A stretch of 64,000 nucleotides of DNA from the NCBI RefSeq assembly GCF_003024515.2, contig NZ_PYIX02000002.1, positions 124,001 through 188,000 on the forward strand, in the 5' to 3' direction. The DNA is from Acinetobacter sichuanensis. Its GTDB lineage: Bacteria; Pseudomonadota; Gammaproteobacteria; Pseudomonadales; Moraxellaceae. The position numbers and the translations under genes were made by a program. Of this stretch, positions 16,201 through 24,583 are shown piece after piece. Positions within the stretch are counted from its first letter, which is position 1, and each line of letters opens with the position of its first letter. The notes under the pieces are model-generated. The model was not told the origin of the DNA and did not search any database. It saw only the letters and a program-made list of their open reading frames with translations.

Positions 16201-17649
16201 ATGAACAGTCAAACAAAAACAAATTCAATGACTTCTTATTCCCCTGAAGTTCAACATTTACATGATACGCTCACTCAGCAAAAACAAGCGTATCAACGTT
16301 ATCCCGTTCCAACTGCGAAAGAACGCATTGAACGTTTAGCACGTCTAAAAAAAGTGTTACTAAAATATCAAGATCAAATTGCAGAAGCAATTAATCAAGA
16401 TTATGGTAATCGCTCTATTACTGAAACAAAAATCGGTGAACTCATCACCTGTTTAGAACAAATCAAATATTATAGTAAAAATCTAAGTACATGGATGAAG
16501 CCATCTAAACGTCATGTTGGCATCATGCATCAACCTTCAAAAGCGTGGGTACAATACCAACCTTTAGGGGTCATTGGTATTATTGCACCATGGAATTACC
16601 CATTAGTTCTTTCCGTTGGTCCGCTCATTTGTGCCTTGGCTGCGGGTAATCATGCCATGATCAAAATTTCAAGTTCATCAATGAATTTTGGTTATGTGTT
16701 GGAAAATGCACTTTCAGAAGCATTTCCACGTGAATTGGTTTCTGTAGTCACAGGCGGTGGCGTTATTTCTGATGCCTTTTCACATTTAGCTTTTGATAAA
16801 ATTATTTTCACAGGTTCAACCAATATCGGTAAAACTGTGATGGCGGCTGCGTCAGAAAACCTAGTGCCTGTCATTTTAGAGCTTGGAGGTAAATCACCTG
16901 CTATTGTTCATCCATCTACCGATCTCAAAGACGTTGCTCAGCGTTTAGCTTTTGGAAAACTATGGAATGCTGGACAAACATGTGTGGCTCCTGACCATTT
17001 ATTCTTACCTAAAGGCACAACTGCTGAGTTTGTTGAACAATTCAAAACTATTGTCAGCTCAATGTATCCTCATCTTGCGCACAATCAAGATTACACATCT
17101 ATCATTAATGATAAACAATTTAATCGTGTGCAAAGTTACTTAGAAGATGCTCAAGCACAAGGTGCTCAACTGGTAGAAATTAATCCTAAACATGAAGACC
17201 TCAACCAAGTCCGTAAAATTGCACCTACCTTAGTCACAGGTGTAACGACTGAAATGGACATTATGAAAAATGAAATTTTTGGTCCTGTATTACCGATTAT
17301 GGAATATGATCAAATTGATGATGTGATTGACTTTATTAATAGCAGACCTCGCCCACTTGCATTATACTATTTCGACTTTGACGATGCGCGAGCACAATAT
17401 GTCGCTCAGCGTACCCATTCAGGGCACTTTGGTCAAAATGCATTATTGACCCATGTTGCACAAGATGACCTACCATTTGGTGGTGTTGGTGCATCAGGTA
17501 TGGGGAAATATCATGGTCCAGAAGGTTTTTTCAACTTGTCGCATGAACGCTCTATGATGTCTATGCCAAAACTATTTAGCATAAAATTCATCCTACCGCC
17601 ATTTGGCGGCGCTGTTCATAAAATTTTAGAGAAAACTTTTATCCGCTAA
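16201..17649 (+). CDS. Coniferyl-aldehyde-dehydrogenase-type NAD(P)+ aldehyde dehydrogenase
   Basis: The 482-residue protein is a complete ALDH. It has the IIAPWNYPLVLSVGPLICAL block, NAD-site FTGSTNIGKTV, general-base Glu in LELGGKSPAIV, and catalytic Cys in NAGQTCVAPDHLFLP. The C-terminus has a hydrophobic tail. Features such as GQTCVAPDHLF and SGHFGQNALLTHVAQDDLPFGG match the coniferyl aldehyde dehydrogenase (CalB-like) group, which also contains long-chain aldehyde oxidisers. The ATG at 16201 has an AAAGG site 9 bases upstream; a GTG three codons earlier is less likely. A TetR regulator is divergent. The true substrate is not certain. Confidence 0.88.
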   Translation: MNSQTKTNSMTSYSPEVQHLHDTLTQQKQAYQRYPVPTAKERIERLARLKKVLLKYQDQIAEAINQDYGNRSITETKIGELITCLEQIKYYSKNLSTWMKPSKRHVGIMHQPSKAWVQYQPLGVIGIIAPWNYPLVLSVGPLICALAAGNHAMIKISSSSMNFGYVLENALSEAFPRELVSVVTGGGVISDAFSHLAFDKIIFTGSTNIGKTVMAAASENLVPVILELGGKSPAIVHPSTDLKDVAQRLAFGKLWNAGQTCVAPDHLFLPKGTTAEFVEQFKTIVSSMYPHLAHNQDYTSIINDKQFNRVQSYLEDAQAQGAQLVEINPKHEDLNQVRKIAPTLVTGVTTEMDIMKNEIFGPVLPIMEYDQIDDVIDFINSRPRPLALYYFDFDDARAQYVAQRTHSGHFGQNALLTHVAQDDLPFGGVGASGMGKYHGPEGFFNLSHERSMMSMPKLFSIKFILPPFGGAVHKILEKTFIR

Positions 17650-17658
17650 ATGATCAAG

Positions 17659-17726
17659 GCATGATCTATCGTCAAAGATCATGCAGTGTTTTCACCGATT
17701 CCGCTTGTCTTTTAAGCGGAATTTTG
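17659..17726 (+). terminator. Double hairpin and terminator after aldehyde dehydrogenase
   Basis: A first stem GCATGATC/GATCATGC (17659-17684) is followed by a 9-bp stem ATTCCGCTT/AAGCGGAAT (17698-17722) with a T tail. The second is the likely terminator. Confidence 0.75.
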
Positions 17727-17814
17727 GTATAAAACGCCCCTTGAAAGAATTCAATCCGTTTTATTTTGACTGGCCATACAGATTTGCTGTTGGCTAAATC
17801 AATGGAGTTACACC

Positions 17815-18051
17815 ATGTCTAAGGTTTGCCAAGTTACCGGCAAGCGTCCAGTCGTTGGTAACAACGTCTCACACGCCAACAACAAAACTAAACGCCGGTT
17901 CGAGCCGAACCTGCACCACCACCGTTTCTGGTTAGAAAGCGAAAAACGTTTTGTACGTCTTCGTTTAACCACTAAAGGTATGCGTATTATCGACAAATTG
18001 GGTATCGAAAAGGTTGTTGCTGACCTACGTGCTCAAGGTCAAAAGATCTAA
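17815..18051 (+). CDS. rpmB: 50S ribosomal protein L28
   Basis: The 78-residue basic protein shows the L28 signature [12 protein letters not shown] at the N-terminus, [20 protein letters not shown] in the middle and [16 protein letters not shown] near the C-terminus. It is of standard length. A GGAG ribosome site precedes the ATG. rpmG follows after 12 bp, the conserved L28-L33 pair. No CxxC zinc motif is seen, so this is the zinc-free form. Confidence 0.98.
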
Positions 18052-18063
18052 GGAGTCCGAACC

Positions 18064-18219
18064 ATGCGTGATAAAATTCGCCTAGTTTCTACTGCTGGTA
18101 CAGGTTATTTCTATACCACAACTAAAAACAAACGTACTATGCCGGAAAAAATGGAAATCAAAAAATTTGATCCAAAAATCCGTCAACACGTAATTTTCAA
18201 AGAAGCTAAAATTAAATAA
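18064..18219 (+). CDS. rpmG: 50S ribosomal protein L33
   Basis: A 51-residue protein beginning [20 protein letters not shown], with [16 protein letters not shown] and ending [10 protein letters not shown], which is L33. It lacks the CxxC pairs of the zinc-binding form. An AAGGAG site lies 8 bases before the ATG. It is co-transcribed with rpmB and followed directly by a strong terminator. Confidence 0.97.
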   Translation: MRDKIRLVSTAGTGYFYTTTKNKRTMPEKMEIKKFDPKIRQHVIFKEAKIK

Positions 18220-18238
18220 TTTTAGTTTTCTAAAAAAT

Positions 18239-18264
18239 ACGACCCTTTTGGGTCGTTTTTTTTT
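18239..18264 (+). terminator. Terminator of rpmB-rpmG
   Basis: A 7-bp GC-rich stem ACGACCC/GGGTCGT with a TTTT loop (18239-18256) is followed by eight or nine T. Confidence 0.92.
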
Positions 18265-18367
18265 GCCTTTTTTTTATGCAAATTGTTAAAATTGTCCCAC
18301 TTTATCTTTGGCACTCTTTGTGCTTTTCCTTTTTATTCACGTTATCCCATCTTTCAAGGAGTGTTTA

Positions 18368-20086
18368 GTGCCTCATGATGTAGACTTGATTATTTTACTC
18401 GCCGTGGGTTTTGGTATTGCCCTCATTTTTGGCTATATCGCTGCTCGATTACGCCTCCCTCCTCTGATTGGTTATCTGATTGCTGGCATTATTATTAGTC
18501 CAAATACGCCAGGTATAGTGGCAGATCTGGCACTTGCTAACCAACTTGCTGAACTTGGTGTCATGTTTTTGATGTTTGGTGTTGGGATGCATTTTTCATT
18601 AAATGATTTAATGCAAGTACGCCGCATTGCCTTACCGGGTGCGATCTTACAAATTACTGTTGCCACATGCTTAGGCATGATCGTATCGCATTTTTGGGGC
18701 TGGAGTTGGGGTTCATCTCTCGTTTTTGGTTTAAGTTTATCTTGTGCAAGTACTGTCGTTTTGCTTAAAGCACTTGGAGATAAAGGCTTACTTGACTCCG
18801 TCAACGGTAAAATCGCAGTAGGTTGGTTACTTGTTGAAGACCTTGTGATGGTTTTAGTCTTGGTACTTTTACCTGCGACAGCGGTTTTATTAGGCGGACA
18901 TGCGCTTGCAGGACAAGCATCTGATGAAAATATTTGGCTCACCCTTGGTATTACTTTATTAAAAGTTTCAGGCTTTATTGCTTTCATGCTCATCATTGGG
19001 AAACGTCTGGTTCCAATGATCATGCAATATGTTGCTCGTTTGGGCTCTAGAGAGCTTTTTACGCTAACAGTCGTGGCAGCAGCCGTTTCAATTGCTTATG
19101 GCTCATATGCGATTTTTGGCGTATCTATGGCACTTGGCGCTTTCTTTGCAGGCATGGTCGTTAAAGAGTCTGATTTTAGCCATCGAGCAGAAGAAGAAAC
19201 GCTACCTTTAAGAGAAATTTTCTCTATTTTATTCTTTGTCTCTGTCGGGATGTTGTTTGATCCTCGTATTATCATTGAGCAACCTTTACATATTTTAGCT
19301 GTGATTGCCATCATCATGATTGGTAAAACCATCGCTGCAATGGCATTGGTTTTATTCTTTCGTTATCCAATGAATACAGCATTGACCGTCGGTGCAAGTT
19401 TAGCGCAAATCGGGGAATTCTCTTTTATTTTAGCAACATTGGGATTGTCACTGGGTTTGCTTACTCCTGAAGCACAAAATTTAATTTTAGCAGGGGCTTT
19501 ATTTTCAATTACCTTAAATTCATTTTTATTTTCGGCAATTGAACCTGTACAAGTTTGGATTCGAGAGCATTCACATCTTGCTCGTTTACTAGAACGTAGT
19601 GGCGACCCTCTGGCGATGTTACCCGATGAAGTGGATCAAGATTATCTACGTGATCAAGTCGTTATCGTTGGGCATGGTGAAGTTGGACGTCGTATTACTA
19701 AAACCCTAATGGATGATGGTATTAAAGTCGTTATTGCTGAAGAAAACCGTGAAATTGTTGAAAATCTGCGTGAAAAAGGTATTGCTGCTGTTTCTGGTCG
19801 CGCCACTGAACCTAGTGTACTGATTCAAGCTCATATTCAACATGCTCGTTTGTTGGTGATTTCTCCAATGGATATCTTAGATATTCATAAAATTGTCGAT
19901 ACGGCAAAACTACTCAACCCTCAAATTCAGGTTTTAGTTTGTGCTGAAAGCAAAGAAGAAGCTGAAATTATTCGTCGAGATCAGATTGGTCAGGTTTATT
20001 TTGCTAAAGAAGAAATGGCGAAAAATATGAGTAATCATATTTTAAATCAGATTCAAATTGCGCATCATCACGAACCAACACATTGA
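18368..20086 (+). CDS. ybaL: CPA2-family K+/H+ antiporter, YbaL/KefC-like
   Basis: The 572-residue protein has an N-terminal exchanger domain with about 12 helices (PPLIGYLIAGIIISPNTPG, GVMFLMFGVGMHFSLNDL, FGVSMALGAFFAGMVV). A C-terminal TrkA-N nucleotide-binding domain follows (VVIVGHGEVGRRITKTLMDD, about residues 425-545). I take the GTG at 18368 as the start because AAGGAG sits 6 bases upstream and the N-terminus then matches the family. An upstream in-frame ATG at 18308 has no ribosome site. Such antiporters exchange cations for protons under nucleotide control; the ion is inferred. Confidence 0.9.
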   Translation: MPHDVDLIILLAVGFGIALIFGYIAARLRLPPLIGYLIAGIIISPNTPGIVADLALANQLAELGVMFLMFGVGMHFSLNDLMQVRRIALPGAILQITVATCLGMIVSHFWGWSWGSSLVFGLSLSCASTVVLLKALGDKGLLDSVNGKIAVGWLLVEDLVMVLVLVLLPATAVLLGGHALAGQASDENIWLTLGITLLKVSGFIAFMLIIGKRLVPMIMQYVARLGSRELFTLTVVAAAVSIAYGSYAIFGVSMALGAFFAGMVVKESDFSHRAEEETLPLREIFSILFFVSVGMLFDPRIIIEQPLHILAVIAIIMIGKTIAAMALVLFFRYPMNTALTVGASLAQIGEFSFILATLGLSLGLLTPEAQNLILAGALFSITLNSFLFSAIEPVQVWIREHSHLARLLERSGDPLAMLPDEVDQDYLRDQVVIVGHGEVGRRITKTLMDDGIKVVIAEENREIVENLREKGIAAVSGRATEPSVLIQAHIQHARLLVISPMDILDIHKIVDTAKLLNPQIQVLVCAESKEEAEIIRRDQIGQVYFAKEEMAKNMSNHILNQIQIAHHHEPTH

Positions 20087-20094
20087 TTCATTCC

Positions 20095-20127
20095 AACAGA
20101 CTATCAAATATGGTAGTCTGTTTTTGC
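20095..20127 (+). terminator. Terminator of ybaL
   Basis: A 9-bp stem AACAGACTA/TAGTCTGTT (20095-20103 with 20114-20122) followed by T residues. Confidence 0.75.
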
Positions 20128-20236
20128 TTGATTAAAGTCATGATAAACAGAAATCACAACTTCATAAAATACGCTTTACTCTGCACACTTTAATGATAAA
20201 TGTAATTGAAATATAAAAGATCAATAAGAGGACAAC

Positions 20237-20479
20237 ATGTTTTTATTTTATTTTGGGCTACTCATTCTCGTCATTGCTTCGATTGGCTTTCTCATCGCTG
20301 CATTCAAAGAAAGTATTTGGTGGGGCTTAGGCTGTTTATTGCTTTCTCCAGTTTCTCTGATTTTTCTCATCTTGCATTGGCATCAAGCTAAAAATCCATT
20401 TTTCCTACAACTGATTGGCTTAGCCATTATGTTTGCAGGTGGATACTTTTTTGCACCACAGCCTCTACCAACGTATTAA
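20237..20479 (+). CDS. Small membrane protein, 80 residues
   Basis: A short hydrophobic protein with three probable membrane segments (about 2-22, 28-47, 57-72) and the Trp-Trp-Gly motif in KESIWWGLGCLLLSPVS. An AAGAGGA ribosome site precedes the ATG and a terminator follows, so it is probably expressed alone. No function is assigned; short proteins of this kind are common as conserved unknowns. Confidence 0.7.
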   Translation: MFLFYFGLLILVIASIGFLIAAFKESIWWGLGCLLLSPVSLIFLILHWHQAKNPFFLQLIGLAIMFAGGYFFAPQPLPTY

Positions 20480-20500
20480 AATCTCAAAACTCATGTATAA

Positions 20501-20528
20501 AAAACGCACTTAAAAGTGCGTTTTATTC
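20501..20528. terminator. Terminator between small membrane protein and 92-residue protein
   Basis: An 11-bp stem AAAACGCACTT/AAGTGCGTTTT with a two-base loop (20501-20524), between convergent genes; the symmetry allows action in both directions. Confidence 0.85.
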
Positions 20529-20554
20529 TAGATTAAACTGACAAATATAATCAT

Positions 20555-20833
20555 TTAACTCATAAATTTAGGTTGTTCATCAACAACTTCAGCATGCCAT
20601 TCATCTGCTTGTTTTTCTAATAAAGCAAATAGAGCAGCTTGAATCATTTGTTGAGCAATTGCAGGCGTTTGATCTCCTAATAATGCTTTCACTTCTTCAT
20701 TAAATTGAATTGTGACTAATGGTTCTTTTTCAGATCCTGCATTACGCAATGCTAACTCCCCACCCTCAAGTTGAACCAACTCTAAAATGGCTTCTTGATT
20801 TCCAAATAATGCTTTTAACTGTTCAATAGACAT
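20555..20833 (-). CDS. Small acidic protein of unknown function, 92 residues
   Basis: The product begins MSIEQLKALFGNQEAILELV, is soluble and acidic, and has a second helical half (IAQQMIQAALFALLEKQADEW). No known domain was recognised. A GAGGG ribosome site lies just before the start. It is transcribed in the same direction as, and separated by about 110 bp from, the DUF6586 gene at lower rank in this minus-strand run. Confidence 0.6.
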   Translation of the reverse strand: MSIEQLKALFGNQEAILELVQLEGGELALRNAGSEKEPLVTIQFNEEVKALLGDQTPAIAQQMIQAALFALLEKQADEWHAEVVDEQPKFMS

Positions 20834-20944
20834 AAAAACCCTCCATGCTCAACCATGGGGCAAAATGCCGAATGCATTTTGCATCTTGTAACTATTGTAT
20901 ATAGTCATTTAAAAATAAATTTCAAGTAAAACCAATCAAATTGA

Positions 20945-21448
20945 TCAGAATTCAACCATTTCGTTACGAAAACCATCAATAAGCTGCGTTAAATCACGAT
21001 GCCATTCACGTAAAATTTTGGTATCGGGCAGCCAAGCTTGTGGTGTTTGAGTGACTTTAATAATTAAATTTGACGATGTTTCTGCTTCAGGCTCTGGTGT
21101 ACTTGGTTCTGGTGCGTATTGGCATAAACGATAGGCTCTTTTTAACTCTGCAATAAATCCATCTTTAGCAAGCTTTTGCATCACCAATACTTCAGGTGAA
21201 ACTTGTCCTTTTGCAGCCATATGTTCTTCAATAGACTTAAGTGTTGGTGCTAAATCATTTAAACGGTAATAACGTACTAATTCTTGTAGAAATGCCAAAA
21301 TAGTTCCATGCAAATGAAAAACGGCTGCTTCACGATGTGCTTGTGCTTGCTGCACATGTTCAGTTTGCTCTGCTTGTTGGCATGAAAGTCGTGCGAAATA
21401 CAGTTTTTGATTAGTGCGATCTGCATGAAAGCGAGCAACTCGTGACAT
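20945..21448 (-). CDS. DUF6586-like protein
   Basis: The 167-residue soluble protein contains RTNQKLYFARLSC near the N-terminus, a mostly helical middle, and a C-terminal WLPDTKILREWHRDLTQLID. This fits the DUF6586 family known from Pseudomonas and Acinetobacter. Function is unknown. The next gene on the same strand, an ASCH-domain protein, ends 75 bp upstream. Confidence 0.65.
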   Translation of the reverse strand: MSRVARFHADRTNQKLYFARLSCQQAEQTEHVQQAQAHREAAVFHLHGTILAFLQELVRYYRLNDLAPTLKSIEEHMAAKGQVSPEVLVMQKLAKDGFIAELKRAYRLCQYAPEPSTPEPEAETSSNLIIKVTQTPQAWLPDTKILREWHRDLTQLIDGFRNEMVEF

Positions 21449-21523
21449 GATATAATTTCCTAAATTTTGGCATCTTTTATGAGACTAAGAGTAAACTTTC
21501 TTTTGTCTTCTGCACAACAATAT

Positions 21524-21886
21524 TTATAAATGATCTAGCTCAATAAAATAGATGTTTCGTTTTGCAATCATTGAAAATGGTTGTGAAATTGGTCGTACAT
21601 TACAAATGACCCATGCCCAATAACCATCTGCCCAGTAGCTTGCACAAGCTGCTTCAAACTCATTTATTCGCCATGCATGAACAGATTCAATATCCACAAG
21701 CGCAATGGCTTGTCCAATATCTTCATCCTCTTTTTGAGTTAAATATCTATTATTTTCTACAATCAATAAATCTTTCAGAGGTAAATATTCAGGTTTCCAA
21801 GTGCGTATTTCTAAAGTTTTTATACCTTGCGCAATCTTCATTCCATTTGGCTTCACAATAGATAAAGCAGGATATAGTTTTTTCAT
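21524..21886 (-). CDS. ASCH-domain protein
   Basis: The 120-residue protein has the ASCH layout: KPNGMKIAQGIKTLEIRTW near the N-terminus (the K-T-x-E-x-R-x-W core), then GQAIALVDIESVH, and a C-terminal aromatic strand WAWVICNVRPI. ASCH domains resemble PUA and probably bind RNA or modified nucleosides; some are N4-acetylcytidine amidohydrolases. No specific activity can be assigned. Confidence 0.78.
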   Translation of the reverse strand: MKKLYPALSIVKPNGMKIAQGIKTLEIRTWKPEYLPLKDLLIVENNRYLTQKEDEDIGQAIALVDIESVHAWRINEFEAACASYWADGYWAWVICNVRPISQPFSMIAKRNIYFIELDHL

Positions 21887-21895
21887 ATTGACCCA

Positions 21896-21923
21896 TAAAA
21901 AAGGAGCAATCTATTTGCTCCTT
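21896..21923 (-). terminator. Terminator of the RRM protein gene
   Basis: A 9-bp stem AAGGAGCAA/TTGCTCCTT (21901-21909 with 21915-21923). On the minus strand it is followed by six T, right after the RRM gene stop. Confidence 0.85.
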
Positions 21924-21931
21924 CTTCACTT

Positions 21932-22186
21932 TTACTCAGCTTTTGGCTTATCTTCCGCGGCTTTGACACGGATACCAGCACCTTTGACTTTCAGTGTATT
22001 TAAACCTTTGATCGCTTTGATGGCTTCACGTGCATTTGGCATTTCAACAAAACCAAAACCTTTAGATTTTTTGGTTTCAGCATCCATCACCACAACAGCG
22101 GATTCTACTGTGCCATAAGGTTTAAACAATTCAAGTAATTCTGCTTCAGTTACTGAACGCTCTAAGTTACGCACTAAAATTTTCAT
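21932..22186 (-). CDS. RNA-binding protein with a single RRM
   Basis: An 84-residue protein that is essentially one RNA-recognition motif: RNP2 as ILVRNL at residues 3-8 and RNP1 as KGFGFVEM at about 44-51, followed by a short Lys/Glu tail. The ATG at 22186 is preferred over a TTG two codons upstream because AAAGG lies 7 bases before it. Bacterial single-RRM proteins are often cold-induced RNA chaperones, but the target is unknown. Confidence 0.92.
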   Translation of the reverse strand: MKILVRNLERSVTEAELLELFKPYGTVESAVVVMDAETKKSKGFGFVEMPNAREAIKAIKGLNTLKVKGAGIRVKAAEDKPKAE

Positions 22187-22575
22187 GATCAAACCTTTAA
22201 TATCTTCCTTATAGTTTAATCTAGATCAAGTTCAAAATCTAAATTAATCGTGTGATCTTTAATTCAAGTCATTTCATCAAATCATTTACTGAATTTTTTA
22301 TTCTAAAATCCATATCAAGCTGTAGTTTTTATCTTACTAACTCTCTAAAAATCATCCAATTTATACTGTTTTGAACTTTATTTAGCAGTTTATTGCTCAG
22401 CAACTCATCCTTGATAATCCGCCTTTTGTCGGATTTCATGCCTCATTTCAATCTTTAAAATGCCAAATAATTCACCGATATAATCTAGTTTTGAGAGACG
22501 AAAAACATTGCTTTGTTTAGTACATGTTAAAATTCAGTCTTATTATTTAATTTTTTTAAATTCTCCCAAAGCAAT
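22187..22575. other. Divergent intergenic region upstream of the minor-pilin operon
   Basis: About 390 bp with no coding frame. It must carry the promoters of the RRM gene and the pilin operon. A short hairpin (AATCCG/CGGATT) lies near 22417-22435. Nothing else was recognised. Confidence 0.55.
22460..22484 (+). promoter_or_regulatory. Possible sigma-70 promoter for the pilin operon
   Basis: A perfect TATAAT (22479-22484) about 92 bp before the first pilin ATG, with only a weak upstream -35 match at non-ideal spacing. Offered as a guess. Confidence 0.3.
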
Positions 22576-23019
22576 ATGTACTCCGTTAAAAAACCTTTTA
22601 TTTTTCAATCAGGTTTCACCCTTATTGAAGTCATGGTTACGGTGGTGATTGTCGCAATTTTAGCGGCAATTGCAATGCCTTCGTACACCCATTATATCCA
22701 ACGTGCCAATATTAAAGCAGCTCAATCTGACCTTGTTGCACTCGGTTTGGTCTATGAAAATTTCTATCAACGAAATTTAAGCTATCCAAGTACAGACTAT
22801 AGCTCTACCAGTGCATTAACAAATGCAACAACAGGGTTTCCACAATGGTCTCCAACAAAGCAAGATGTTTTTGAGTTTTCAGCAGCGCATACTGAAAATA
22901 ACAAAGGCTACACGCTCACAGCGACAGCAAAAAGTTCAAGTAACTTAAATGGTTGTTCTTTTAGCATCAATGAAAAGAACATAAGAACCATCAATAACTG
23001 TCATGGTGTGACATGGTAA
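22576..23019 (+). CDS. Type IV pilin-like protein (PilE-like minor pilin)
   Basis: A 147-residue prepilin: a short leader ends at Gly13, then FTLIEVMVTVVIVAILAAIA with the conserved Glu at mature position 5. The C-terminal half has two cysteines (about 134 and 142) that could form the usual pilin loop. It opens a five-gene operon of pilin-like proteins in which each gene overlaps or nearly touches the next. Minor pilins prime pilus assembly and can bind surfaces or DNA. This one resembles the PilE/ComE group, but a precise name is not justified. Confidence 0.88.
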   Translation: MYSVKKPFIFQSGFTLIEVMVTVVIVAILAAIAMPSYTHYIQRANIKAAQSDLVALGLVYENFYQRNLSYPSTDYSSTSALTNATTGFPQWSPTKQDVFEFSAAHTENNKGYTLTATAKSSSNLNGCSFSINEKNIRTINNCHGVTW

Positions 23020-23504
23020 AAGTGCAACAGTTTCAAACAGGCATAAGTCTCATTGAACTGATGATTACGATTGCCCTACTTGCCATTTTAGCGACTACTG
23101 GTTCTGCCTTTACAGCGCAATGGGCAAAACAAGCAGAACTCGATAAAGCAACAATGTCCTTTAAAAGTGCCATTGCTTTAGCCAAATCGACTGCGCTTCG
23201 TAATGAATATGCGACACAGCATGATTTACCGATTAGTCAGCTTTGTTTCGATGCCAATACCAGTGAACTCACCGTTCGTAAAGCCTCAAGCACAGGTTCT
23301 GCAAGCTGTAATAGTCCAGTAATTTTTAGTGCATTTTTAAAAAGCTCAATTGAAATTCAGCATAGTTTGACGAGCTCACCATTTAAATGTTTTGCCTTAA
23401 ACAATTATGGTCAAGTCATTTCTGAAATTACGGGCAATTGTAAAACACATGTAGCTGTAACCATCAGCAATGGAACATTAAATGAAAACCTTAGCTTCAA
23501 TTAA
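23013..23504 (+). CDS. Minor pilin, FimT/GspH-like
   Basis: The 163-residue protein has a prepilin leader ending in Gly10 followed by ISLIELMITIALLAILATTG (Glu5 present), then a GspH/FimT-type domain with SFKSAIALAKSTALRNEY. Its start overlaps the previous stop by seven bases, implying translational coupling. GspH/FimT pseudopilins sit near the tip of the pilus, and FimT-like proteins can bind DNA during natural transformation. Confidence 0.87.
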   Translation: MVKVQQFQTGISLIELMITIALLAILATTGSAFTAQWAKQAELDKATMSFKSAIALAKSTALRNEYATQHDLPISQLCFDANTSELTVRKASSTGSASCNSPVIFSAFLKSSIEIQHSLTSSPFKCFALNNYGQVISEITGNCKTHVAVTISNGTLNENLSFN

Positions 23505-23907
23505 TCACAATCAACGTGGGGTTGGATTAGTCGAAGCCCTAGTCTCTGTTGCGCTCTCGAGTATTGTTATTTTAGGGGCTGCTTATGCCACAGGAAAAAT
23601 GCTCACTAGTCAGCAACAATCAAATTTGCAATACATTGTCATTAATGAACTGCAAGCTCGCTTACAAAATGCCACTGTTGAACAGAAAAAATCTTGGTGT
23701 AACAAAACAGAAATTCCCACTATTTTGCTGCCAAAAGAAAAAGATGTCACAAAGATTGAGGTCAGTTGTGATGACGTCAATGTGACGATCAATAATAGTG
23801 CCAATGCCACGCATAACCGTACTATTTCAGAAAGCCAACCTGTGAAATTTGAAGTGAATAGTCCTCTTTTAGGTGGAAAACTGACTGTAGGTGAAGCATT
23901 AAAATGA
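23482..23907 (+). CDS. Minor pilin, PilV-like
   Basis: The 141-residue protein carries the prepilin sequence RGVGLVEALVSVALSSIVIL, with cleavage after Gly and Glu at position 5, as in PilV/GspI. It overlaps fimT by 23 bases and pilW by four (ATGA). The remainder has a helical neck with many Gln and a small C-terminal strand domain. Confidence 0.85.
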   Translation: MKTLASINHNQRGVGLVEALVSVALSSIVILGAAYATGKMLTSQQQSNLQYIVINELQARLQNATVEQKKSWCNKTEIPTILLPKEKDVTKIEVSCDDVNVTINNSANATHNRTISESQPVKFEVNSPLLGGKLTVGEALK

Positions 23908-24572
23908 AACATCAAGCAGGTGTGACTTTAATCAGTTTATTGATTGGTTTGGTCATCGCAATGTTATGTATGATTGCGGTACTGACGACCTATCGAACAG
24001 TTGCAAAAACAGGTGCTGAGTCTAGAGTTGCGGCAAGCCATGACACTCAGTTACAAATGGGCTTAACCAATGCACAAATGTTATTACAAAGTGCGAGTTT
24101 TGGCTTAGAAGGCAATACTCATTTTAATGCAAATGCGACAATTCGCGTGCAAAGTGATGGCAGAACACAATCCATTAAAGCCATAGTTTGGCGTTATCAA
24201 GATGATAATGAAGTTGTATGCCAAGGCTTAGCTGATCTTGAACATCCAAACCATAAACAACGTCAATTTGCATTACTCAAAGGTACAACGGATGGAAGTC
24301 ATTGTGATACAACACAAAATTTAAGTAACTTGACATGGACAGTACAGAGTAGCCTTGCCAATTTACAAGATTATTCATTAGATCAATCCAACCCTGCACA
24401 AATTACATGGCTTCAAAGTAGCGCGCCATGTACACCTTATGGTTCAGGCAAAATTGATGAATCTACAGCGCATGCTGTCATCACCTTATCTGCAAAAACC
24501 AGTACACAACACAGTGCGAATTTAAGCCCTGTAAATGTTGCTGTGTGTTTATTAAATATCTCTACGTCATAA
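23904..24572 (+). CDS. Minor pilin, PilW-like, lacking Glu5
   Basis: The 222-residue protein has a very short leader (MKHQAG) followed by VTLISLLIGLVIAMLCMIAV. Position 5 of the mature protein is Ser rather than Glu. Downstream it resembles PilW/GspJ in size and in its Cys pairs. It overlaps pilV by four bases and is followed 12 bp later by the large PilX-like gene. Loss of Glu5 is usual in the GspK/PilX group but less so in PilW, so it may sit at an unusual place in the tip complex. Confidence 0.82.
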   Translation: MKHQAGVTLISLLIGLVIAMLCMIAVLTTYRTVAKTGAESRVAASHDTQLQMGLTNAQMLLQSASFGLEGNTHFNANATIRVQSDGRTQSIKAIVWRYQDDNEVVCQGLADLEHPNHKQRQFALLKGTTDGSHCDTTQNLSNLTWTVQSSLANLQDYSLDQSNPAQITWLQSSAPCTPYGSGKIDESTAHAVITLSAKTSTQHSANLSPVNVAVCLLNISTS

Positions 24573-24583
24573 AGGCAAATTTT

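Noticed and set aside
22187-22575. Possible tRNA or small RNA gene in the pilin upstream gap
   Set aside because: No cloverleaf-type pairing or CCA end could be found; only a single short hairpin.
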